Part shown: positions 30,008 to 40,355 of the stretch, piece after piece
How positions within the stretch are numbered: position 1 is the first letter of the stretch
How the letters are laid out: every line of letters begins with the position of its first letter
DNA from: G039954875 sp039954875
GTDB taxonomy: Bacteria > Bacteroidota > Bacteroidia > Flavobacteriales > Blattabacteriaceae
Direction of reading: 5' to 3'
Length of the DNA stretch: 64,000 bases
Assembly (NCBI GenBank): GCA_039954875.1
Contig: CP157202.1
Location: 868,001-932,000 of the forward strand
Notes under the pieces: generated by a model
The model's input: only the letters and a program-made list of their open reading frames with translations
What the model was told of the DNA's origin: nothing
The model's database searches: none
Position numbers and translations under genes: made by a program

Positions 30008-30787
30008 TCAGCCCACCGATACTCCGCCATCGATTGAGATCATCTGACCGGTGATGTACCCGGCCTGTTGTCCACAGAGAAAGGCTACCAAGGCACCAAA
30101 TTCGGCTGGTTCACCCAAGCGTTGAGCCGGAATCGTAGCAAGAATTTTTTTCGTCGGATCTGCAGTGTCTTCACCCGAAGCATGCTGCCAAGTATCGAAT
30201 CCGATTGCGTCGAGTGTCCTTCGAGTGGCAATCCGACCAGGTAATACCGTATTTATCGTCACATTTGTCCCGGCACAAGCTAGCGCCGCCGAACGTAAAC
30301 CAGCGACGAGCCCCGCACGTGCCGTAGCAGACACATCCAATCCAGTCACAGGACGGACCACTGTCACTGAAGCTATATTGACTATACGGCCAAAACGGTG
30401 TCTGCGCATACCAGGGAGTGCCCTTTGGATCATCATAATCGGCACAAGTGCATTGCTTTGAAATCCACTGATAAAGTCTGCCTCAGTGAGCGCCTCAAAC
30501 ACCTTGAAAGGTGGACCACCATTGTTCGTAATGAGAACATCAGGCTGGGGATAAACGTCGAACACGGCATCCTGTACAGCCTTATCATCGATCGAGCCAA
30601 GCACAGTTGTCACGGAAACCGCATAATCACGTCTGATCTCTGTCGCAGCCTGCTCAAGTCGAGCAGGATCTCTACCATTAATAACCAATTGACAACCCTC
30701 AGCGGCCAAAGCGTCGACTACAGCTCGGCCTAAACCTGCCGATGAAGCACATACAATGGCTCTTTTTCTTCTCAATCCTAGATCCAT
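30008..30787 (-). CDS. Short-chain dehydrogenase/reductase family protein, atypical active site
   Basis: The 259-residue protein has the classical SDR layout: a nucleotide loop CASSAGLGRA at residues 13-22, an ITNNGG block at 86-91, the catalytic Ser140 in IVNIAS, and the C-terminal GEPAEFGALVAFL and YITGQMISIDGG. The Tyr-x-x-x-Lys pair is absent: the aligned positions are Ser153 and Arg157 (VSATARAG). Some FabG-like SDR subgroups have this LSNxLR-type substitution, so it may be an alternative active site and not decay. Base composition is unusual: two full lines that I counted (30001-30120) have 52% and 57% G+C, far above the surrounding AT-rich DNA, and codons favour G/C at position three. 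The gene is intact and stands alone between convergent trpS-sulfatase and a dead receptor, which suggests horizontal acquisition. Substrate unknown. Confidence 0.88.
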   Translation of the reverse strand: MDLGLRRKRAIVCASSAGLGRAVVDALAAEGCQLVINGRDPARLEQAATEIRRDYAVSVTTVLGSIDDKAVQDAVFDVYPQPDVLITNNGGPPFKVFEALTEADFISGFQSNALVPIMMIQRALPGMRRHRFGRIVNIASVTVVRPVTGLDVSATARAGLVAGLRSAALACAGTNVTINTVLPGRIATRRTLDAIGFDTWQHASGEDTADPTKKILATIPAQRLGEPAEFGALVAFLCGQQAGYITGQMISIDGGVSVG

Positions 30788-30960
30788 TTCCCTTCAAGTT
30801 TTGAATGAAAAAAAACATGCATTTCAAATAAATGATACAAAGTAACAAAAAATAACCATCGTTTTCTTGGGTCATGTAGTCCTTTTTTTTGTGAAGTATA
30901 AAAAGTTTATGAATATGTAACCATGCAAACATTAAACACCCTGGCAAAGTACAAAGAAGA
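30788..30960. other. Spacer upstream of the SDR gene
   Basis: AT-rich DNA with long A and T runs. It should hold the SDR promoter, but I see no clear TAnnTTTG box in the right place. Confidence 0.4.
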
Positions 30961-33353
30961 TCAGAATCCTGTTCTGGATTTTTCTTCTTCTCCTTCAGAT
31001 TGTGGTTTAATACCATTCATGCGTTTAGGGTCGAAACGGTAGTTAAAGAAAAAACACCATACTGCTCTAATCTTCTCTGTACATACGTATTTGGAGCAGC
31101 TTATTAATCGGATTGGCATTGAACTTCTTGCTATTGAAAAAATTATCGATATTGAGTGTAGCCTTGACCTTCCCTCCTCCAAAAGGACTTTTGCAAACTA
31201 AAATTGAAATAATATATCAGCCCGATCTGGAAATTCTCATCGTAATAGGTAGACAAATAATACTCACCAAGTTCCAATTTGCAACCTTTACCTAGACTAA
31301 AATGATGGTTGCTCTTACCTGATAAAACCATCCTTTGTAATTCCGTTTAACGGAATCGGTATCAGTTTGCATACAATTGAAAGTCATTCTAGATTTCCAG
31401 CCAACGAAATATCTTAAAATTCAATGAAAAATTCAATCCATAGTTGATCACTTGGTCGATATTGCCTTCTTGATAAACTAGACATTGCTTAGCTTCGAAT
31501 AAGGAACTTTTTGGACTACATATTTTGAACTTTTGTAGAAAAGACCAAGGGTATATTTCCTGTTATACAGAAAATTCAATTAGAATATGGAGGCAAGTTA
31601 GCTTTAGACGAGGATTACCTTTGTAAGTATTGTATTCGCGCATTAGTGTAAACAAATGAATTGAAATTTTCGAAATATGAACGCTGGATCCGTTTGGAAG
31701 AGGACAATAACAATTGGCTCTTTTTTTGCTTTCCCAAATCATATTTTATCGAAAATGAAGGGGGAACCATCGAAGTATCCACGCCTGAAAAATCCCTTGA
31801 AAAAAATATTTCTCTTTGTCCGGGTGCATTCTATACGCTATCCTAGCTCAGTTTATTCTCCGAAAATACAATTCGAGAGCGAGATATTACAAGCAGCTGC
31901 AATGGACTTATTTGTAGACAAAACACTAACTTCTTTCAAAATCCTTGATAAAAGTTTCTCCTAAGAGATACTCGTAATCAAAGGAATTATCCACGTTCAT
32001 ATGACTGTATGTGATTCCTATAAATAGTTTGACTTGTTCGCCCAAAGCATACGAATAATCCAATTTAGGGGAGAATATTTTCGTATAACCGGCTCTCAGG
32101 TTTTGGAAAACATTGCGAAAATATGTTAAAGGATATTTCTGAGAGATCCGAGAATCCAAATCGTCATATCCTTTGAAAAACGTCCAGAGTCTCTCGGCTG
32201 AAAATTTTAGAAAACTTCACAACGAGTCGATCTACCCCTGGTAGTTAAAGGTCATTTCATAAAGCTTGCTCTGATCATCGGAAGCGCTAACGATACTATT
32301 AGTCTGTGTCAAACTATCTATTTAATGCTGTAGGGTACAACTTTTGAAAGACAAAGTTTTCATATTTTTCACAAGGAGATAAGATTATGAACCCAAGAAG
32401 TGTCGAGTATTATGCTTATAAAAAAACCATTAGCTTAAACTGATGAGTAAGATTTTTCTCCTCGCGATAAAAATTATAGAAATAATTAGTCCTTTCAGCA
32501 CTTTAGGGCAAGATTCTCCAATTATTAAATCTTTGAAAACTACCCCTGAGTGCATGGTCGTATTCACCATAAAAGGACCCTTAATCCCTTTTTATATCCA
32601 CGTTCAAACCACTTGTAAAATTAAATATCGACCTTATCCATAACCTGAGTAAACGAACAAGTCTTTATTCTTATTTCTCTTAAATACGATCTGGATCAAA
32701 ATCAACTATACCTTTAGCCTCATAATGGATCGAAAGATTCTAGATAATTCCTCTTTTTTGAATGTTTCTGAACCGCAATGCATTCAAATAGTTGAGCAGC
32801 TGACCTTATTTCAATTTCAATAAACGTCTATTAACTAGGGTACTAGCGTTAAGCACCACGTTGATGTAGATGATGCCATCTTGATTGATCTGTACATCGA
32901 AAGAAAGATTGTGATCACATCTGTAGCATTTTTACCCTCAGCCAAAGCACTCTCTGACCAACAGATCGTGATTCTATTACTTTAAGTATTTACCAGAGGT
33001 TTACACCCTTTGACTAAGACCTTTTTAAATGTCTCGCCTGGGGATGTTCATTGAATAGTATCACCTTGAGATCTACCGATGTTTGTAAATCGATCTTTTG
33101 TTTACGATCCTGAAAGTCTGATGTGTTTATCATAAATTAGTAAAATACCTTGAATAAGCTCAAAGTCGAAACGTCCATTTTTATCGATCATCATCAACAT
33201 CTCAGAAATATATTGATCGCCCTGCAAAATGGAAACAGACAGCACATCCAAAGACTAATAGACTTCATCGGTGATCCTTCCTTGAAGGACATACGTTTGG
33301 ATGGTGACTGGGATCATCCATATAAAGAAAACGATGAGATAAAAGATCTTCAT
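30960..33353 (-). pseudogene. TonB-dependent outer-membrane beta-barrel receptor, broken
   Basis: An ATG at 33353 on the minus strand begins a signal peptide (KIFYLIVFFIWMIPVTIQ), followed by a carboxypeptidase-regulatory-like domain, YVLQGRITDE...VSVSIL...IDKNGRFDFELI, with a TAG stop after about 37 codons. Downstream pieces read IDLQTSVDLK and ESALAEGKNATDV, the plug region. Barrel pieces include the open stretch 31926-32159 (GYTKIFSPKLDYSYALGEQVKLFIGITYSH) and 31143-31331 (FSLQKSFWRREGQG), ending FFNYRFDPKRMNG. This is the OMP_b-brl_3 class of Bacteroidota receptors. Many stops and shifts occur across its length. The cargo is not known. Confidence 0.78.
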
Positions 33354-33399
33354 CAAAACTAATTTATTAATGAAACAAAAAATAAGGATCCCATTTTGT

Positions 33400-34170
33400 C
33401 ATGCCAACTGGTTCTATATGATCCGGTAGAGTATCTAATTTGTGGTAATGAGAGAATTAATCATCTACGTGAAAAATTTCGAGTTCTTTAGGCTCAGTTT
33501 ATTAAGTATATGATAATATACCAACTGGTCTTCAATAGATTTAAGTATGCCCATAGCAGTTACTCTTATATATTCTGAAGTGTTTGGCCACGCATGATGT
33601 ATAAGAAAAATATTGATCCATAACAACAACATGCCCTCTTTCCATTGGAAGTGGAATTATGAAGTTAGTTTAGATATATCTAGTATATTTTTGCACAATA
33701 AAAGGGGCAGTAGGTACCACTGAGTAATAGGTTATACCTATAATTTATTTGAAACCACATCAAGGTATTCATTTTCTTTATCAACACTCATTATAAATAA
33801 CCAAAGTGTAAGTCCTTTTCGATTACCTTCATAGGGTAGGGAACCATTGTGATATCTTGATGTATCTCTAAGGTACTTATTTCCTCAGTACTCAGTTTTA
33901 CATCATATCCTCCATAGGGTAAAAACAGTTTATAAAATACTTCTGTACAATTTCAGAAATATGTTTACTAAATAATTCATAAGCTTTTTTTCCAGAAATA
34001 ACATAATGAAGTTCAATAATACTTATATAACGTATATACAAGTAAAATTCTTTATAATCTAACCAATAGGAAATAAAGTCTCCTAAAGCAAGTTCTTTTA
34101 ATCTTCCAGGCAGTATTACGCACCCATTTTTATTGAAATCATCTTGCAGTTTCTTACTATTAAAACATCT
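33400..34170 (-). pseudogene. Phytanoyl-CoA dioxygenase-like (PhyH) remnant
   Basis: Minus-strand pieces follow the PhyH order. KLQDDFNKNGCVILPGRL is the N-terminal FxxxGxxxxxxxL block. LEIHQDITMVPYPMKVIEKDLHFG corresponds to the HxD iron-site strand. PLPMERGHVVVMDQYFSYTSWPNTSEY corresponds to the distal metal-site strand GDxxxxDxxxxHxSxxN, with the iron-ligand His replaced. A VTAMGIL strand and FFHVDD follow. These are Fe(II)/2-oxoglutarate oxygenases that often tailor natural products. Several stops make it inactive. It is the last recognisable member of the decayed 33.4-38.3 kb minus-strand block. Confidence 0.7.
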
Positions 34171-34374
34171 TTTTAAAAACCCTTCAGGTTACATAAATCT
34201 CTTGCCACAGGAAACATTGTTTTATTACATGTTTAAATACGATAAAAGCATTTCTGAAACACTATATTATTCATTTGTAAACATTTCTCCATACTCTTTC
34301 ATTATAACGGAGTTGTCATCTGTCTTTTTTAGCGCTTTGATAATTAAATCTCATGTTGAAACTCCGCCTTAGAG

Positions 34375-35620
34375 CCACGGGAACGACGATTTTATGACAG
34401 AACTGTAAGTTTCGGGTAAATCTTCTAACTAGCATGGTATGAATAATTGTATTGATGTTAGAAAATCCCTTAAAAACCGCAAAAACTTCTAAAGTATTAG
34501 ATGATGGAAGATATTTGCCTTTGTACTCTAAGATGTTAGTCTATTTATAATAATTGATAACTTCTAATATTCGATATATGTTTAAATCATTTTTATAGGT
34601 CTTTATCAAAGTGATGAAAAACTTATTTAATTTTTCACTCCTTATGGCAAAATATCCGTCCGAATAACTTCAATGATATAAGTGGTAATCATGAAATAAC
34701 TCCGAAGCCTTTTAAAAAAATTCAATAACGTACGTCGGAAATATTATTTTTTCTTTTAATAAAAACAGGGAAGTGTATTTTATTATTACACCATCACACA
34801 TGGCATTGTCAACTATCTTTTATTTAGATATTTTATATCTGCCATTAGGATCCTTAGAAAGCCTTAAAGAAACAATTATATCATTTGGCTTATTATTTAA
34901 TAGTGTTGAATTGTATCCTCATACTCTAATATACTTTTTTCTGATTCATATTCAAAGGTAAGTGATACTCGCTCATATATTCCATTTTTAATATAATACA
35001 TAACCTTATAACATATAGGGTAACTAAAAAACTTGGATGATAGGATTATAAGAAGTTTTATTTTAACATTAGAAGTAAGATTTTATATCGTATCTTTAGT
35101 CTTGTTTTATATTATTCATAATCTTTATAAGATTATACAGTTCGATAAATATTTCCCCATAGTGAGACATGAAACTTAATATACTTTTAAATAAGGTGAA
35201 CATTTATTCTCTCTTAAGATACCCTAATAAAAAACATAAGCATATGACACAATAAAGTTTTTGATCAGTAGTAACCTGCTTAATAACCTGAGGAATAGAT
35301 TTAACAATATACCGCTCAGAAGGGTTAAAACCACGTTTTAAAGCTATATTCTTACTTTTCAGGGAATTCAGAATTATTTATATAATATATAGTTTTTTTA
35401 CATGGTTTTCATAAGTTTTCAATTAATTTAAGTAACTAGGTAAAAATTTATAATATTCCCCGATTTCATTAAATAATAAATATATATACTTATCAAGCAT
35501 ATTTTACATTAAGTTATCCATTATTAAAGGAATTTTTTTCTCTATTATACATAAATAGAATCGAGATAAACATTTAAACCAAGAATTATTTTTTTTTGTA
35601 TATCGATTCTACTTAACAAA
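34375..35620 (-). pseudogene. Unassigned remnants in the decayed biosynthetic block
   Basis: The minus strand keeps pieces such as YLLFNEIGEYYKFLPSYLN, LKRGFNPSERYIVKSIPQVIKQV, VSLTFEYESEKSILEYEDTIQHY, SLRLSKDPNGRYKISK, SDGYFAIRSEKLNKFFITLIK and NILEYKGKYLPSSNTLEVFAVFKGF. They alternate between frames with stops between. They are coding-like but I recognise no family. Their place between a radical SAM remnant and a PhyH remnant suggests one or two larger enzymes of the same locus. Confidence 0.4.
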
Positions 35621-35639
35621 TCTCTCGATACATTGAACT

Positions 35640-35929
35640 TTACAGTTTTCCTACTTCACTCATAAGATAGTAATCTGTATATTCCCATCAATGATTCAAA
35701 ATCTGCACTAAAAATTTCTGTATCTTCAGGTTGTTCCTTTTGTTTAAGATCTTGGGGAACATAGGTTATTTTAGAAATGGATTGAGAATTACTCTTATTA
35801 TTATTTTTCCTCCAGTTGCTTTTGAGGGCAAAAAGTAAAAGCAGGGAACCCTAAAATATTCAATTTTGTTTGTAACAAAGAAGATATCTCACCAAGATTT
35901 ACCTCCAAAGTATCCACTGTCGTATTCAT
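35640..35929 (-). other. Short ORF (42 codons) and continuing remnant
   Basis: An ATG at 35929 opens 42 codons (starting MNTTVDTLEVNLGEISSLLQ and ending PQKQLEEK) up to TAA. In another frame the reading goes on as ITYVPQDLKQKEQPEDTE then FESLMGIYRLLSYE. It could be the broken N-terminus of a larger protein or a small peptide gene followed by debris. No family recognised. Confidence 0.35.
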
Positions 35930-35944
35930 GTTAAATATAATGAA

Positions 35945-36872
35945 ACTAAAGTTTTAATATATATAATATTTATTATATTAGTATATTCCTTAATAATATC
36001 TACTTTTAACCCTTTATTTAGAGTGTTTAGATCTCCAGGATTTAAGAATTAAGTACTAATAAAAACTTGTACTAATCCAGTATTTTTTCAGTAGATTAAA
36101 TTTTAATAATACCTATACTCTATGGTATATTTTAAACTCAATATCAGGAAAATTATCACATATTGATCCAAGTAAAAATATTTTTTTTTTTAAAATGATG
36201 ATCATTTTTATTTACCCCTAATAATTCGGGATTGTAAAAAAGATAATTCTTTATTCTCATATCATAATAAACATGCATATAGATTAAAATACTTTTATTA
36301 GATTGCATTTACCGTAGTTTATTATATTTTTTTTTGATTAATGAAACAAAAATGATGTCTAAATGAACATCCTCGTGTAGTTTAAATAATCCCTTTTGCA
36401 CCCTTCCATCAAGAGTTCACTTAAGTCAGTTTATAAAAATACGATTCCAATGTGGAATAACCTCCAAAGTATATAGCTTCATATACGTTCAATCCAATTT
36501 ACTTAGCTAAGAGGATTTTATTATGGTATACTAACTTATTATCACACCAATCATTAAACTTTTTTAATCGCGATATTTGACCATACAACCAGATGTTTTT
36601 ATTGATTTTTATTAACTAATTCTTAGCTAATACTCTTACGTAATGGGCATTCTCTCCTGTTTCGCGAACAGTGATAATATAATCAGTAATATCATTAATA
36701 ACTCTTTAAAACAAATATTTCCTAATAATTAAAAATCAAAAATGTAATAATTACAAAAAACTGATTCTCGTAAGTACTCCATAAAATAAGTAATTACGGA
36801 GTCTTCATCAGGCTTGACAATCGAGTGTTTATTCTGGTAAGGAGCCCGGATAAAACATAGTCGTGTTTTCAT
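35945..36872 (-). pseudogene. Cobalamin-binding-type radical SAM enzyme, broken
   Basis: From the ATG at 36872 the minus strand reads KTRLCFIRAPYQNKHSIV, the start of the N-terminal B12-binding-like domain. After shifts come DITDYIITVRETGENAHYVRVLAKN and IWLYGQISRLKKFNDW. The radical SAM part follows: TTRGCSFRHHFCFINQ aligns with the TRGCxxxCxFC cluster motif, but the middle Cys is His, so the 4Fe-4S ligand set is incomplete. NYLFYNPELLGVN matches the FxDxxFxG strand and LNTLNKGLKVDIIKEY the ESGxxxxLxxxxKG block. Such enzymes do C-methylation, ring formation or other radical chemistry in natural-product pathways. Multiple stops and the ligand loss make it dead. Confidence 0.7.
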
Positions 36873-37011
36873 AGCAATAAGTTTTGATACTATTAAACAA
36901 AATGAGAAATAAAATATTTAATATATACGATTTTATTTCTTAAAACATTCATTATTCCTTTTATATAGATAAGAAACCTATTATTATTTTTTATAAATAG
37001 CTAGAGTATTT

Positions 37012-37176
37012 TTATGGTTTTATACCTGTGAACATGAAACTATTTAATATAGCACTACCTGTGATAGAAGCTTGTAAGAACACTTGAATCCCTATTTTTT
37101 TAGCCTTTGTAAGCTTGTCTTTATCAATACGGGTATCACTTTTATCAACAAACTTTTTAGTATTTGAGACTTTCAT
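37012..37176 (-). CDS. Intact 54-residue peptide ORF, possible RiPP-like precursor
   Basis: This short ORF is open from ATG 37176 to TAA 37012. The N-terminal half is charged (MKVSNTKKFVDKSDTR..., many Lys and Asp). The C-terminal half is uncharged and rich in small or hydroxylated residues (QASITGSAILNSFMFTGIKP). That two-part design, a hydrophilic leader-like half and a core-like half, is what ribosomal peptide precursors show. It lies about 140 bp upstream of the cobalamin-type radical SAM remnant on the same strand. No double-Gly cleavage site is visible. No family is recognised, so function is a hypothesis. A 54-codon ORF can survive by chance, and the neighbours are dead. Confidence 0.4.
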   Translation of the reverse strand: MKVSNTKKFVDKSDTRIDKDKLTKAKKIGIQVFLQASITGSAILNSFMFTGIKP

Positions 37177-37489
37177 AATAGTTGAATTTTATAAATCAAA
37201 TAAGTATACGAATATATATCTCTCTATCTTATTTATAAATAAATACAGCCTGATCAATACTTACATATAGCATTTTTATAAATCATCTTACTATTTATAA
37301 TTAAAAATGTATCATTATCATAGCGCTAAATCTTCAAATATCTATGGTAATTTTCTCCAATCTCACATGATTAGAATTATTTAATTTATATATTTTTATA
37401 TATATTATTAGATATAAATATACTACTTATAATAAACTGTATTTTTTTTTATATAAAATATATAATTATCTTAAAACACATCAAGATGG

Positions 37490-38200
37490 TAAAACCCAAA
37501 CATGAGCGACATCTATGATGTAAAGTGATTCAGCAGATTCAGAGTTTGGTATATCAGTGATAGATATACCCCCTTTTTAAAAGGTACGATGGAATCTTTC
37601 CTGGGGCATACACCCCTTATCCCCATTCAATACTATATCTACTTCTTTTGCTACTTCTTTAAATCTTTCTCGATTATAGTCAATAGGGGAAGTGTCTACC
37701 TTTAATCCTTTTGAAAACTAATATCTATATATTAAAGCTATTCCAAATATTATAGCTCCATTATTATTATTTAACAATAAATAACAGCTATCCTACCCAC
37801 AACACCTGTAGTAGCATGTATAAATATTTTTTATCCAGATTGAATCTTACCATAACACCATAAAGCCGTAACAGCTGTTATACCTACCGGTGGTAGAGAT
37901 TCCGCTTCAAAGAAACCCATCTCCTCTGGTATTAAACATAGTTCACTTTCTTGTACTGCAACGTATTCTGAATGTTTCACCCTTTTACTTATACAACCAA
38001 ACATACGATATCCAATAGAATAATATTTTACTTTTTAAGATTACTGTATTTTAACAATTTTCAATCGATGAGATTTATAGAGGACGATTTTACTTTTATT
38101 AACATCTCACTATCATCCAGCTAGATAAATTTTATACATTCAACTTTGAATTTATTGATATCACCAAGATCTTTTACAATAACCACCCGCCCGCATCATA
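37490..38200 (-). pseudogene. Medium-chain dehydrogenase / quinone reductase remnant
   Basis: The minus strand reads VKDLGDINKFKVECIKFI and LIKVKSSSINLID at the N-terminal side, then FGCISKRVKHSEYVAVQESELCLIPEEMGFFEAESLPPVGITAVTAL. The cofactor loop follows as KIFIHATTGVVGRIAVI, and finally SPIDYNRERFKEVAKEVDIVLNGDKG and HRTFKKGGISITDIP. This is the order of zinc-independent MDR enzymes (NADPH:quinone oxidoreductase or enoyl-reductase type). In-frame stops, a deleted middle of the N-terminal domain and a missing C-terminus make it dead. It is the most upstream member of the decayed block; the remaining 38200-38430 shows no gene. Confidence 0.75.
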
Positions 38201-38430
38201 TTTTTTTAACCTTTTGAAGGTTTAACAAATCCCTTTGGTTGATATTGAGTCTTTAAAAAATCAGTATTCTCTATTAAAATTCAAATATAACTTTCATCTT
38301 TCATTTATATTTTTCCTGGTCAATAGATTAATTTCGTAAAAAAAATAAAAGGATAAAGAAACTATTGTTTATGATCGTTTCAAACCATCCCTCCATCAAA
38401 AAAACATTATCACAACTCATGAATAGTTGA

Positions 38431-38438
38431 TACCTTTG
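38431..38438 (+). promoter_or_regulatory. -7 box upstream of sufA
   Basis: TACCTTTG matches TAnnTTTG and ends 22 bp before the sufA ATG, the same sequence and nearly the same spacing as the tig box. It probably drives the five-gene suf operon. Confidence 0.55.
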
Positions 38439-38460
38439 TAGACTAAAAAACTTACCCATC

Positions 38461-38790
38461 ATGGTTTACATATCTGACACAGCCAAAGAAAAGATCGTCG
38501 ATCTGATGAGAGAAGAGGGTCTTTCTCCTGAAGCATCTTTCGTCCGTTTTGGAGTGAGAAGCGGAGGGTGTTCCGGTTTATCCTACGACCTTTCCTTTGA
38601 CCAACAACAAGGGGAGGAAGACAAACTTTTTGAGGATGGGGATGTTAAAATCCTGGTCCATAAAAACCATTTTCTTTACCTGGCTGGAACCAAACTAGAA
38701 TATTCTGGCGGTCTCAATGGCAAAGGCTTCTACTTCAATAATCCCAATGCTACGCGTACCTGCGGCTGTGGAGAGAGTTTTTCTTCATAA
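38461..38790 (+). CDS. sufA: A-type iron-sulfur carrier protein
   Basis: The 109-residue HesB/IscA-family protein has the three conserved cysteines: Cys37 (GGCSGLSY) and Cys101/Cys103 (TCGCGESF). It accepts Fe-S clusters from the SufBCD scaffold and delivers them to target proteins. It is the first gene of the sufABCDS cluster; 70 bp separate it from sufB. Suf, not Isc, is the common Bacteroidota Fe-S pathway. Confidence 0.93.
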   Translation: MVYISDTAKEKIVDLMREEGLSPEASFVRFGVRSGGCSGLSYDLSFDQQQGEEDKLFEDGDVKILVHKNHFLYLAGTKLEYSGGLNGKGFYFNNPNATRTCGCGESFSS

Positions 38791-38860
38791 TAAGCAGCCC
38801 CCCCTATCGATGAGATCAGATAAAGCCCATCTACTCAAGAAAGAAAGCAGAAGAAATTGA

Positions 38861-40306
38861 ATGATGAACAAAGACGAAAGATTACTTAAAGAGGTTACCG
38901 AATCTGAGTATAGGTATGGTTTTTATACCAATATCGAATCAGAACGTTTTCCCAAAGGGCTTGACGAAGGAGTAATTTGTGCACTTTCTCAAAAGAAAAA
39001 TGAACCCGAGTGGATGTGCCAATGGCGCTTAGAAGCCTTCTATACTTGGCAACAATTGAGCGAACCAAATTGGGCCAATGTGAAATACAAAAAACTGAAT
39101 TTTCAAGAGATCAGTTACTACGCTGCTCCAAAGAAAAAAAAACAACTCAATAGCCTTGATGAGGTCGATCCCGAATTGCTCGAAACCTTCAACAAATTGG
39201 GAATTTCGCTCGAGGAGCAAAAACAACTTTCAGGAGTAGCAGTAGACGTGGTGATAGATTCGGTATCGGTAGCCACTACCTTCAAAGAAACCTTAGCCGA
39301 AAAAGGCATCATCTTTTGCTCGATCAGTGAGGCTATACAACAACATCCCGAATTGGTAAGGAAATACATCGGTACAGTAATCCCCAGGCAAGATAATTTT
39401 TATGCAGCACTCAACTCGGCTGTGTTTTCAGATGGATCTTTCTGTTACATCCCTAAAGGTGTACGTTGCCCGATGGAACTATCGACCTACTTCCGTATCA
39501 ATGAAGGGGGTACAGGTCAATTCGAGCGTACACTAGTCATCGCGGATGAGGGAGCTTATGTTAGCTATCTTGAAGGTTGTACAGCTCCTCAACGTGATGA
39601 AAATCAACTGCATGCCGCAGTGGTCGAACTCATCGCTTTGGAAGGTGCCGAGATCAAATACTCAACGGTTCAAAATTGGTTTCCTGGCGACAAACAAGGC
39701 AAGGGCGGTGTGTTCAATTTCGTCACCAAGCGCGGCTTGTGCGAAAAACATGCTAAGATCTCTTGGACACAGGTCGAAACCGGCTCAGCCATCACTTGGA
39801 AATATCCTTCCTGCATCCTGAAAGGCGATGATTCAATAGGCGAATTCTATTCAATCGCCCTGACCAAAGATTTCCAACAGGCCGACACTGGTACTAAAAT
39901 GATCCACATCGGAAAAAATACCAAGAGCACAATCATCTCCAAAGGTATATCAACCGGTAATGCACAAAATAGTTATCGTGGTTTGGTAAAGATTTCTTCC
40001 AACGCTGAGAATGCCCGCAATTTTTCCCAATGTGATTCGTTGCTCATGGGTAATAATTGCGGAGCTCATACCTTTCCATATATCGAAGTCAAAAACCCTT
40101 CGGCTCAAGTCGAACATGAAGCCACCACATCAAAGATTGGAGAAAATCAGATTTTCTATTGCAATCAGCGAGGGATCAATACGGAAAAAGCTGTAGCACT
40201 TATCGTCAATGGTTTTAGTCGAGAAGTGCTCAATAAGTTACCGATGGAATTTTCCGTAGAGGCTCAGAAACTTTTAGAAATCTCCCTGGAAGGATCTGTG
40301 GGTTGA
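38861..40306 (+). CDS. sufB: Fe-S cluster assembly scaffold SufB
   Basis: The 481-residue protein carries the SufB signature stretches YIPKGVRCPMELSTYFRIN, GAYVSYLEGCTAPQRDENQLHAAVVELIA and CNQRGINTEKAVALIVNGF. It forms the beta-helical SufBC2D scaffold on which Fe-S clusters are built. Full length compared with family members (about 480). The ATG chosen gives MMNKDERLLKEVTESEYRYGF; either of the two Met codons may be used. sufC follows after 49 bp. Confidence 0.95.
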   Translation: MMNKDERLLKEVTESEYRYGFYTNIESERFPKGLDEGVICALSQKKNEPEWMCQWRLEAFYTWQQLSEPNWANVKYKKLNFQEISYYAAPKKKKQLNSLDEVDPELLETFNKLGISLEEQKQLSGVAVDVVIDSVSVATTFKETLAEKGIIFCSISEAIQQHPELVRKYIGTVIPRQDNFYAALNSAVFSDGSFCYIPKGVRCPMELSTYFRINEGGTGQFERTLVIADEGAYVSYLEGCTAPQRDENQLHAAVVELIALEGAEIKYSTVQNWFPGDKQGKGGVFNFVTKRGLCEKHAKISWTQVETGSAITWKYPSCILKGDDSIGEFYSIALTKDFQQADTGTKMIHIGKNTKSTIISKGISTGNAQNSYRGLVKISSNAENARNFSQCDSLLMGNNCGAHTFPYIEVKNPSAQVEHEATTSKIGENQIFYCNQRGINTEKAVALIVNGFSREVLNKLPMEFSVEAQKLLEISLEGSVG

Positions 40307-40355
40307 AATATTATTTAGATTTGATCTTAGAAATATTATTCGTGAGAAAAAAATC

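Noticed and set aside
31661..31964. Overlapping plus-strand ORFs in the 31 kb region
   Set aside because: They are shadows of the minus-strand TonB-dependent receptor remnant, which gives family-like barrel segments across the same bases.
33150..33362. 70-codon plus-strand ORF
   Set aside because: It is the complement of the signal peptide and regulatory-like domain of the dead receptor, which is the better reading.
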